This document shows, in pieces, positions 9,224 to 15,972 of a DNA stretch of 64,000 nucleotides. Positions within the stretch are counted from its first letter, which is position 1. The number at the start of each line of letters is the position of its first letter. Under the pieces are notes generated by a model. The model was not told the DNA's origin. It saw nothing but the letters and a program-made list of their open reading frames with translations, and made no database searches. Made by a program: the position numbers and the translations under genes. The DNA is taken from the NCBI RefSeq assembly GCF_014202905.1, contig NZ_JACHHY010000003.1, positions 186,001 to 250,000 on the forward strand, in the 5' to 3' direction. The stretch comes from Chitinivorax tropicus (GTDB lineage: Bacteria; Pseudomonadota; Gammaproteobacteria; Burkholderiales; SCOH01).

Positions 9224-10909
9224 TCACCCAAAGATCAAACGCCCGCTGGCGTGTTGACCGGCGGATGAGCTGAGTGTGAATGACAGCGATTGTTTGTCGC
9301 TACGCCAAGTGAGATCGAGTGTGACGACCATGCCGGGCTGGATGATCCGTTGGAATTTCAAGGCTTCCATCCGCACAAATGAACCTGGGATCTCGAAGTG
9401 CCGACGACCTTCGCGCATCACCCAATCCACCTGGGCGACGCCTGGCAGCACCGGTGTCCGGGGGAAATGACCATCGAAACACAGCAAGTCTGGCTGAATG
9501 GTCATCTGCAGGCTGATCTGGCCATCTGCGCGGGTCAGCACAGTGGTTTCCGGGTGAGTGGGTGCAAACAAGGTAGACAACAGCGCGTGGGTGTGTTTGC
9601 CTTGGCTGTCTGCAGGCAGTTGGCCGACAAAACGCCAGCGGCGCGGTAGCGCCACAGCTTCAACGCTGCTTGCCAGCGATTGCCGTAGTTGCCGGGCAAG
9701 CACTGTTTTTCCAAGCGCCTGCAAAGCCTGTAACCCTGCTTGGCTGAGAACGACCACAGCAGCCACCTGCTCCCGCTGCTCAGCCAACATCAACACCTTG
9801 GCTTGCTGCACCCAGGCATGCTGTTCAAGCGCCTGCTCTATCGCAATCAGTGACACACGCTTTCCCTCTATCTTGGCGATCAGGTCGCCACGCCCTTGCA
9901 ATTGAAACCCCCCCTGTTCATTTAAGCTTATCCGGTCGGCGGTTTGGAACCAGTTTTCATCCGCCAGATGTGGGGATCGCAAACACAGCATCCCGTTTTG
10001 TTCGCCCAGGGTGATCCCTGGCAACGGCAACCAGTCAGCAGGTGTGCCATGGGGGCGCTGCCGCCAGGCAATTCCACCGGTTTCCGAGCTGCCATACACC
10101 TCGATCGGCGTGCGCCCGAGTTTGGACTCCACCAGGGGAATGGCGTCTTCCGGCAAGGGCCCGGCGGAGGAGAAAATTGCCTGGGTATGCTGTGCAGCAG
10201 CTTGCCATGCCATGGTGTCGGGCAAACGTTTCAGATGTGCGGGGCTGGATACCAACACGGTTGGGCATTCGGCCAGTGCGACCGAGAACTGCTCAGGAAA
10301 CACCAGGCTGTCTGACAGAAATGCGCGTTGGTTGGCCAGTGGCCATAAAATCTTGAACAGCAGACCATAGATATGTTGGTGCGACACGGTTGCGACAATG
10401 CGTGCCTGCTGCAGATGGCTGCCAAACAGCTGTGTGAGAGTGGCGACCTCATTGGCCAGCTGGAACAGGTATTTGGAGATGGCCTGTGGCTCGCCCGTCG
10501 AGCCTGATGTGAAGACCATCACGCCGAGGTGATCAGCGACAAGTGGTGGCAGCTCGATCACCACCGGATCGGTTGTCATGGTCGCCAAGCGCTGCTGCTG
10601 GTCGACGCCAGGGAAATCCCCAGCGAACAAATTGGTCAACCTGGTCAATTGCTGTGTGGTGGCAGGCAGATTGTTGCCGGGCAGGATCACGGTTTTCCTG
10701 GCATGCCAGGCACCCAGCAGCATGGCAGCAAAAGTGGCCCCATCTGGTTCGTACAGGGCCAAATGGGTGGCGTCTTCCGTTCGCAGCCGTTCGTACCAGG
10801 CTTTGACCTGCGCGATGAATGCCGCATAGCCGAGCGTGCCCCGTTGGGTATACGCAACAATATGATCCGACACAATGGGGGCGGTGCAGCCCAGCAAGGA
10901 TTCAAACAT
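9224..10909 (-). CDS. acyl/aryl-CoA (ACP) ligase fused to hotdog dehydratase
   Basis: A 561-residue two-domain protein. Residues 1 to about 440 are an ANL-superfamily adenylating enzyme: the P-loop-like VFTSGSTGEPQAISK at about 131-145, EVYGSSETGGIAWR near 270 and the GRGDLIAKIEGKRV hinge near 330. The last 110 residues are a FabZ/ApeI-like hotdog dehydratase with CFDGHFPRTPVLPGVAQVDW, including the catalytic His. Ligase and dehydratase are separate genes in some aryl polyene clusters, and joined here. The ligase probably loads the aromatic acid from the ammonia-lyase onto an ACP, and the dehydratase makes the double bonds. The ATG at 10909 overlaps the upstream gene by eight bases. Confidence 0.87.
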   Translation of the reverse strand: MFESLLGCTAPIVSDHIVAYTQRGTLGYAAFIAQVKAWYERLRTEDATHLALYEPDGATFAAMLLGAWHARKTVILPGNNLPATTQQLTRLTNLFAGDFPGVDQQQRLATMTTDPVVIELPPLVADHLGVMVFTSGSTGEPQAISKYLFQLANEVATLTQLFGSHLQQARIVATVSHQHIYGLLFKILWPLANQRAFLSDSLVFPEQFSVALAECPTVLVSSPAHLKRLPDTMAWQAAAQHTQAIFSSAGPLPEDAIPLVESKLGRTPIEVYGSSETGGIAWRQRPHGTPADWLPLPGITLGEQNGMLCLRSPHLADENWFQTADRISLNEQGGFQLQGRGDLIAKIEGKRVSLIAIEQALEQHAWVQQAKVLMLAEQREQVAAVVVLSQAGLQALQALGKTVLARQLRQSLASSVEAVALPRRWRFVGQLPADSQGKHTHALLSTLFAPTHPETTVLTRADGQISLQMTIQPDLLCFDGHFPRTPVLPGVAQVDWVMREGRRHFEIPGSFVRMEALKFQRIIQPGMVVTLDLTWRSDKQSLSFTLSSSAGQHASGRLIFG

Positions 10910-11444
10910 GGTGTTTTCGCTTCACATGCCAGCGCACGCAAAATTCAATGGCAAACAACACGCCCATCAGCAGATAGGCAATCAGCCCGTTATAGAGCGA
11001 CCAGACGGCAGGGCTGGCCCACAACGCTGTGCCAAGAGCAATGGCGCCATTGACGACGAAGAAGCCGCACCATACCTGCGTGACCTTTCTGGTGTACTGT
11101 ACGCCAGACTCCGGTAGATCGGGCTCGCGTAAACGCGCCAGACGCTCGATCACGGTTGGCGGGTGGCGTAGGCTCCAGCCGAATACGGCAAGCATTGCCA
11201 GGTTGACCAGCACTGGATAGAGTTTCAATGGCAAGGCGCTGTTGCTGATCAGCACTGTTACCAGCAGTGTGCCAGCAGCCAGCAGCCAGCCTTTTCCGGC
11301 CAGCAGCCCGCTACCCTTCACCCGTAGCGCCAGAACCGCAACCAGCAACAAAGCCAGCACCCGCGGCTCGACATGTGCTTGACCCAGCCAGACCGCGAAG
11401 GGATAGAGCAGGGTGATCAATCCGATCAGAACATTGCGTAGCAC
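10902..11444 (-). CDS. COG4648-type integral membrane protein of polyene cluster
   Basis: A 180-residue protein with about five to six hydrophobic segments. The opening MLRNVLIGLITLLYPFAVWLG, a central LYPVLVNLAMLAVFGWSL and a C-terminal LIAYLLMGVLFAIEFCVRW are the clearest. It resembles the small membrane protein conserved in aryl polyene operons (COG4648 group), whose function is not established. The start codon is GTG and no strong ribosome site is visible, so the exact N-terminus is less certain. It lies between the ACP genes and the ligase and overlaps the ligase by eight bases. Confidence 0.75.
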   Translation of the reverse strand: MLRNVLIGLITLLYPFAVWLGQAHVEPRVLALLLVAVLALRVKGSGLLAGKGWLLAAGTLLVTVLISNSALPLKLYPVLVNLAMLAVFGWSLRHPPTVIERLARLREPDLPESGVQYTRKVTQVWCGFFVVNGAIALGTALWASPAVWSLYNGLIAYLLMGVLFAIEFCVRWHVKRKHHV

Positions 11445-11453
11445 GGGCAGGGC

Positions 11454-11699
11454 TTATTCCTTCATCAATGCATCGATGGCATTGATCACATCCTGCACCG
11501 TGCGCACAGTTTTGAAGGCCTCAGCGGTGAGCCGTTTGCCAGTCAGTTGTTTCAGCTTGACGGCGAGATCCACCGCATCGATGCTGTCGATGTCCAGATC
11601 GGTATACAGATTGGCATCGCGTGTGATGCGGGCTGGGTCAAGTTCGAATGTGTCGTGTAAAACGTCCACGATCATTTGATAGATTTCATCTTGTGTCAT
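11454..11699 (-). CDS. acyl carrier protein 1
   Basis: An 81-residue ACP. The phosphopantetheine attachment Ser lies in DLDIDSIDAVDL at about residues 34-45, followed by the acidic recognition helix. The ATG at 11699 is preceded by GGAG seven bases upstream, so I prefer it to the ATG four codons earlier. The spacing of helices and the DSID motif match ACPs of aryl polyene clusters rather than the housekeeping AcpP (DSLD). It would carry the starter or growing polyene chain. Two ACPs side by side is a usual feature of this cluster type. Confidence 0.9.
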   Translation of the reverse strand: MTQDEIYQMIVDVLHDTFELDPARITRDANLYTDLDIDSIDAVDLAVKLKQLTGKRLTAEAFKTVRTVQDVINAIDALMKE

Positions 11700-11711
11700 G
11701 GTGTGCTCCAT

Positions 11712-11969
11712 TTACTGCTGATGGCTGGCAATCAGTGCTACCAGGGCATTGACCGAGGCAAAGTGTTTGCGGGTTTCTTCCGAATCGGCTGACAATTGAA
11801 TGCCGTAGCGCTTTTGCAGCGCGACGCCAAGCTCTAGTGCGTCGATTGAATCCAGCCCAAGGCCCTCGACAAATAAAGGTGCATCGGCATCGATGTCCGC
11901 CGGGGTCATGTCCTCTAATTGCAGGGCATCGATGATCAGTTGTTTGACTTCGTCTTCAAGCGACAGCAT
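11712..11969 (-). CDS. acyl carrier protein 2
   Basis: An 85-residue ACP starting MLSLEDEV. The 4'-phosphopantetheine Ser is in GLGLDSIDALEL at about residues 38-49. It differs clearly from ACP1 (longer acidic loop DIDADAPLFVEG), so the two are probably not interchangeable. One may take the aryl starter or hold the elongating chain. The ATG at 11969 lies inside the end of the PlsC-type gene (14-base overlap). An in-frame start at 12002 would extend it by 11 residues and overlap more. Confidence 0.9.
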   Translation of the reverse strand: MLSLEDEVKQLIIDALQLEDMTPADIDADAPLFVEGLGLDSIDALELGVALQKRYGIQLSADSEETRKHFASVNALVALIASHQQ

Positions 11970-12735
11970 GGGTTTGGCTTTCGTGAATGAAATAATCTTC
12001 AAGGTAGTGAGTCAGTTGACGTGCCGCCAGTGCCGGTTGGCCTGCTGACTCGATAAAAGGTTGTACATGGATGTCATCTTTGACCTCCAGTCGGAAATAC
12101 ACACGGCGGGCGGGCACTTGCCACCACTTCTCACCCTTACTCAAGGTGGGCGGCGTGCAGTGGATGATGACTGGGGTGATGTTCCGGGCGCCTCGTACTG
12201 CAATATTGGCCGCGCCCCGTTTGAGTTGGATCTGTCCGTTTTGCGGGGTACGGGTGCCTTCTGGAAAGATGATCAGATTGCCACCAACATCAAGTGATGC
12301 GACACAATCATCAATCAGTGCCAAGCCGTTGTTGTTCATGATATAGCCTGCGGCCCGAACCGGGCCGTGGGTGAACGGGTTGTGCCAGAGTGCAGCTTTG
12401 ATGACGCAATCGGCATTTTTGACGAAGGCCATCAGGAACACCGTATCGATGAGCGAAGGGTGGTTGGCTAGGATGAGCAGGCCATGGCGGTCGAGTTTCT
12501 CCAAGCCGATGAAGTCGTAGCGCAATACACCCAGCCAGTGCATCAACCCGATGAACAGGCGGAAAGTGAGGCGGATGGTCAATCGAGCCAAGCGCTGGCG
12601 AAGCTGGTTTTTCCAGACGAACAGGCTCAAAACAGGAAAGACCAGCACACGAAGCACCAACCCCCCTGCCCCAAAGGCAGCGAAGCTCAGACCAGTGCCA
12701 ACTACCCGCCAGTAACGGCCTAGGACATCAAACAT
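11956..12735 (-). CDS. PlsC-type 1-acylglycerol-3-phosphate acyltransferase family protein
   Basis: A 259-residue membrane-associated acyltransferase with two hydrophobic stretches (about 12-45 and 55-72). The HX4D catalytic motif is NHPSLID (His92, Asp97) and the phosphate-binding motif is FPEGTRTP about 70 residues later. This is the classical LPLAT layout. In this cluster it probably acylates the lipid anchor of the polyene and is not the housekeeping plsC. The ATG at 12735 overlaps the upstream ketosynthase-like gene by eight bases. The frame is open further upstream but lacks a better start. Confidence 0.88.
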   Translation of the reverse strand: MFDVLGRYWRVVGTGLSFAAFGAGGLVLRVLVFPVLSLFVWKNQLRQRLARLTIRLTFRLFIGLMHWLGVLRYDFIGLEKLDRHGLLILANHPSLIDTVFLMAFVKNADCVIKAALWHNPFTHGPVRAAGYIMNNNGLALIDDCVASLDVGGNLIIFPEGTRTPQNGQIQLKRGAANIAVRGARNITPVIIHCTPPTLSKGEKWWQVPARRVYFRLEVKDDIHVQPFIESAGQPALAARQLTHYLEDYFIHESQTHAVA

Positions 12736-13462
12736 GGCGTTGCCACATCCAGCTTTGCTGCCCGTCGGTTTGGACGAGGTCGCGCTCACCGCTCAGATAG
12801 AACAGATGCGGTGCCAATGCAGCAGGGCAGTATGGCGTGCTGTTCACTGGCTGGTGATGATGGCTTTGTAGGCTGAAATGATCATCAGCCGTTGGCGGGC
12901 CGATCAGCCATGCCCAGGCAAACGCCTGATCGGGCTCATCTGCATAGGTTTGATAGGCATCGGGTAGCTTGCCATCCGCAACAATGACCAAAACCTGATC
13001 CACACCAGTCTGCAGCAGCCCACAGGCCTCGATGACCGCAGATACACCGGATAGTGGCCCGCCTGCTAGCGCAATGGCATTGGCGGTGTCCTGTCGGGCA
13101 ATGGAGAATAAACCGCAGGTGCCATTGTGGACGGACATGCCGAATGCAGTAGGAGAAAGGAGCTGACCCGCTGCCAGCGTCTTCAGTAAAGCCAAGGAAC
13201 GATCAGCCGCGCCATGCCGAGAGCAGAATATGATTGGGATGCCGGTTGCATCACCCAATACGGCATATCCGACCTCGCAGGCCATGCGATCCAGCAGCCC
13301 AGCCCGTCGTCGCATCATCGGCGCCATCGCGGTCAGCGCAGGCTCCCCAGCACCATCAATCTGACGCGCCTGACACGCCCACGCTTGCCAATCCTCTGGT
13401 AGCGCCAGCCCAGGTGCCCAGGCAGCCTGTCGGATGATCGAGAAACGAAGTGCGGGTTCCAA
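12728..13462 (-). CDS. ketosynthase-like chain-length factor (Ketoacyl-synt_2 type)
   Basis: A 244-residue protein resembling only the N-terminal half of a ketosynthase (PF13723-like). The region where a nucleophile would lie reads SPTAFGMSVHNGTCGLFSIA. A Cys is present but not in the ACxSA context, so normal condensing activity is doubtful. Proteins of this type are the chain-length-factor partners in aryl polyene synthases. It is the first gene of the operon, with a TTG start at 13462 and no strong ribosome site visible. The A+T-rich gap upstream should hold the operon promoter. Role inferred from context. Confidence 0.8.
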   Translation of the reverse strand: MEPALRFSIIRQAAWAPGLALPEDWQAWACQARQIDGAGEPALTAMAPMMRRRAGLLDRMACEVGYAVLGDATGIPIIFCSRHGAADRSLALLKTLAAGQLLSPTAFGMSVHNGTCGLFSIARQDTANAIALAGGPLSGVSAVIEACGLLQTGVDQVLVIVADGKLPDAYQTYADEPDQAFAWAWLIGPPTADDHFSLQSHHHQPVNSTPYCPAALAPHLFYLSGERDLVQTDGQQSWMWQRHV

Positions 13463-13739
13463 GTGACTTTACTCAATTCTATTTATAACTGTTTCTAAAA
13501 CAATAGCATAGCCAGAAGGCACATTGACGTAAGTGCATGGCTATTGTTGCATGCTGAAAATCCCTCCCTGAGTATCTGGCTTACAGCTGAACGTCAGACG
13601 GGGAGTGGAGCCTAGTCTTTAATTTTGCTTCAGTAAGGGGAATATGACTTTGAATATTTAAAGCATAGATTCGAATGAATACGAATATGATATCAGAAAG
13701 CCTGTCTTAAAAAAATATGATTGATCTAATCATATGTTT
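13463..13739. other. A+T-rich intergenic region upstream of the polyene operon
   Basis: About 280 bases that are clearly richer in A+T than the flanking genes. It should contain the promoter of the leftward polyene operon and the end of the DUF3025 transcript. A TATAAA hexamer on the minus strand (13482-13487) is a possible -10, but no good -35 stands at the right distance. No ORF, repeat or clear terminator was seen. Confidence 0.5.
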
Positions 13740-14546
13740 TTATGACATTTTTGTGTGATGCCTGGGGCGAAAATAAGTCGTTTGTTGATAAAAAGCCAAT
13801 TGTTCGTTGCCTGGATGCCAGCCGGGAATCCCAAGATATGGCAGTGGAGGCATTTCTTTGGGGGTGGCCAGAAAATCTGGCTGGATCAGTTGGTGGGCGA
13901 TCAGTGTATCGAGGTGGCGTAGCTGCTCAGGGAGTGGCCAAGCAAAGAAGTCCGGCTCTACAGGGATGGGAAGGGCTTTTGCGGTCATGCCAATGAAGGG
14001 TTGATGGGCGCGTTCGAAGATGGCGTGGCCGATCACCAAGGGTTTGATTTCGTGCTGCCAGGCTGCGCGCCGGGTGACGAATAAGGTATGCCAATCATGC
14101 TCAATCAAAGCCATGATCAGGCTTGGGCTGCTGTAGGGCAGCAAAATGCCGGACTCATCAAGCAAAGTGGCGGCATCGCGCTTGCGGGTGCGATGTCGTG
14201 TATCTGCTTGGCCTTGCAGTTCGTCGATATGCCGTTGATTCAACGACCATTTGGTATGTGGAAATGTCAGCCAGCACAGTGCATTGAAAAGATCGTGCCA
14301 ATTCGCAAAGCGGGTGGGTACTTCATGCTGCTGAAAGACCTGTTGCTCGTAGTAAAGTGGTGAGGCGGGCTGTGTTTCAGGGTAGATGAAGCGGGGAATC
14401 GGGCTTGATGACAGACTGTTTCGCCGTAGGGTGTCCAGCTGTTGCTGGGTGGGCCAGGTTGTCCAATCAATGCTGGGAATCAGCCACGAAAGCGTGTCGA
14501 GAATCGGGCTGCGGGATAGAAACAGCGGGGAGAATGAATCGGACAT
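13740..14546 (-). CDS. DUF3025 family protein
   Basis: A 268-residue protein of the uncharacterised DUF3025 family. The recognisable core is NWHDLFNALCWLTFPHTKW, then an Arg/Asp block (HRTRKRDAATLLDESGILLPY), and later IGHAIFERAHQP and LPYLGIPGWHPGNE near the C-terminus. No signal peptide, membrane helix or cofactor motif is visible, so it is probably cytoplasmic. Conserved His, Asp and Glu residues are suggestive of an enzyme, but the reaction is unknown. The ATG at 14546 and a GTG at 14576 are both possible; neither has a strong ribosome site. It sits alone between the polyene operon and the Tpx pair. Confidence 0.75.
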   Translation of the reverse strand: MSDSFSPLFLSRSPILDTLSWLIPSIDWTTWPTQQQLDTLRRNSLSSSPIPRFIYPETQPASPLYYEQQVFQQHEVPTRFANWHDLFNALCWLTFPHTKWSLNQRHIDELQGQADTRHRTRKRDAATLLDESGILLPYSSPSLIMALIEHDWHTLFVTRRAAWQHEIKPLVIGHAIFERAHQPFIGMTAKALPIPVEPDFFAWPLPEQLRHLDTLIAHQLIQPDFLATPKEMPPLPYLGIPGWHPGNEQLAFYQQTTYFRPRHHTKMS

Positions 14547-14646
14547 GGTAAGTCGGATCGACAGCCGGTTCGGCACGCGACTTATGTGTTATTGACGCCT
14601 GCCGGGTATAGGGTGGTTTGGGAATGATGGTATTGTCAGGTGAAGG

Positions 14647-14672
14647 CGGGAGTGCACCACTGGGCGCTCCCG
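14647..14672 (-). terminator. hairpin downstream of tpx, possible terminator
   Basis: CGGGAG at 14647-14652 and CTCCCG at 14667-14672 form a GC-rich stem with a 14-base loop, about 25 bases after the tpx stop. No U-tract follows on the minus strand, so this is at best a weak terminator. Confidence 0.3.
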
Positions 14673-14695
14673 GCTCTCAGTCCCGAGGGTGCTGA

Positions 14696-15196
14696 TTACT
14701 TCAATACAGCCAATGCCGCGTCGTAATTAGGCTCATCGCGAATTTCGCTGACCAGCTCGGCGTGCAATACTTGGTTGTTGGCATCGAGAACGACAACGGC
14801 ACGCGCTGCTACGCCTGCCAATGGGCCTTCCTGGATTTCTACGCCATAATTCCCAAGGAAGTCACGCCCGCGCATGGTGGACAGTGTCACGACATTGCTG
14901 AGCCCTTCCGCACCGCAGAAGCGCTTCTGCGCAAAAGGCAGATCGGCTGAAATGCACAGCACCACGGTGTTGTCCAGCTCATTGGCTGCTGCATTGAATT
15001 TACGGGTTGACATGGCGCAGGTGGCGGTGTCGATGCTTGGGAAAATATTCAATATCTTGCGTTTCGTGCCAAGGCTCGCCAAGGATACATCTGCGAGATC
15101 AACACCAACCAGGTTGAATGTGGGTGCAACGCTACCTACGGCAGGTAGCTCGCCATGGATGGAAACAGGATTGCCACCGAGTGTGACGGTTGCCAT
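14696..15196 (-). CDS. tpx: thiol peroxidase Tpx (atypical 2-Cys peroxiredoxin)
   Basis: A 166-residue peroxiredoxin of normal Tpx length. The peroxidatic Cys60 lies in SIDTATC and the resolving Cys94 in KRFCGAEG. Thr57 and the active-site Arg132 (GVAARAVVV) are also in place, so it should be active. Tpx reduces hydrogen peroxide and alkyl hydroperoxides with electrons from thioredoxin, in the cytoplasm or periplasm depending on species; no signal peptide is seen here. It follows its paralogue by 17 bases in the same direction and is probably the second gene of a two-gene transcript. Confidence 0.93.
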   Translation of the reverse strand: MATVTLGGNPVSIHGELPAVGSVAPTFNLVGVDLADVSLASLGTKRKILNIFPSIDTATCAMSTRKFNAAANELDNTVVLCISADLPFAQKRFCGAEGLSNVVTLSTMRGRDFLGNYGVEIQEGPLAGVAARAVVVLDANNQVLHAELVSEIRDEPNYDAALAVLK

Positions 15197-15213
15197 GCAA
15201 AAAACCTTTCAGA

Positions 15214-15726
15214 TCATTGTTGAGGTGTAGTAAGCGTATCGATGATCGCTTGGTAATTGGGTTCGCTGGTCAGCTCTGCCACCAGCTCGGAATGCAGTAC
15301 GACATCGTTTTCGTCCATCACCACGATGGCGGTGGCCATCAGCCCCGAGAGCGGGTAATCGGTGATCATGACGCCATAGTCTTTATGGAAGTCCCGCCCC
15401 CGCAGCGTAGACAGGGTGACAATATTCCGAAACTCTTCAACAGCAACGATGCGTGCCTGGGCGTAAGGTGTATCGACCGAAACGATGATTGTGATCGTGT
15501 TTTGGAATTGGTCGGCCATGTTGTTGAGGCGGCGAGCAATGGTCAGGCCGATTGCTGCATCCAGGCTGGGCACCACCGCAATGATTTTACGCTTGCCGGC
15601 ATATTGGCTGAGCGAGACGTCTTTAAGGTCGGTATTGACCAGCATGAAACTGTGCGCAATATCACCCGGACGGGGGAAGCGTCCACCTACGCCAATCGGC
15701 TCGCCTTTGAGCAAAATGGTTGCCAT
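15214..15726 (-). CDS. Tpx paralogue lacking all catalytic residues (pseudo-peroxiredoxin)
   Basis: A 170-residue protein that aligns without gaps to the neighbouring Tpx over its core (ATILLKGEP, VTLSTLRGRDF, ELVAELTSEPNY). The equivalent positions of the active site are changed: Cys60 is Gly, Cys94 is Val, Arg132 is Thr and Thr57 is Ala. There is no cysteine anywhere in the protein. The frame is intact and the start has AGGAG nine bases upstream, so it looks like a maintained gene and not a decaying one. It cannot be a thiol peroxidase. A regulatory or scaffold role, perhaps as a partner of the active Tpx, is speculation. Confidence 0.85.
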   Translation of the reverse strand: MATILLKGEPIGVGGRFPRPGDIAHSFMLVNTDLKDVSLSQYAGKRKIIAVVPSLDAAIGLTIARRLNNMADQFQNTITIIVSVDTPYAQARIVAVEEFRNIVTLSTLRGRDFHKDYGVMITDYPLSGLMATAIVVMDENDVVLHSELVAELTSEPNYQAIIDTLTTPQQ

Positions 15727-15775
15727 CTGGTTGGTCTCCTGAAAGGCCGGCCCCATGCCGGCGCGGGTTCACCTC

Positions 15776-15781
15776 ATTATA
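15776..15781 (-). promoter_or_regulatory. candidate -10 of the tpx pair
   Basis: A perfect TATAAT on the minus strand, 49 bases upstream of the start codon at 15726. No convincing -35 is visible at 16-18 bases; TTGTCA lies 20 bases upstream. The promoter would transcribe the Cys-less gene first and tpx second. Confidence 0.5.
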
Positions 15782-15809
15782 GGCACACATTCCAGTGCCG
15801 TTGACAAAT

Positions 15810-15853
15810 CCACCCAGCGCTGATGACCGGATATGAACATCAGCGCTGGGTGG
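15810..15853. repeat. perfect 16-bp inverted repeat, 12-base loop
   Basis: Arms CCACCCAGCGCTGATG (15810-15825) and its exact complement (15838-15853) make a very stable hairpin. It lies 120 bases after the DUF3426 stop and just upstream of the tpx-pair promoter. On the minus strand the stem is followed by ATTTGTC, not a real U-tract. It may end the DUF3426 transcript or act as an operator for the tpx pair. Confidence 0.75.
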
Positions 15854-15972
15854 GTTGCCAACAAGCATGTGGCCCAGCAGATTACACCGTACAGATTACG
15901 CAGAAAGTGGGCAGAGTTGGGAGATCGGCAGCGGCAGGTCAAATATGCTGTTTCTGCTTGATCTTGCCCAGT

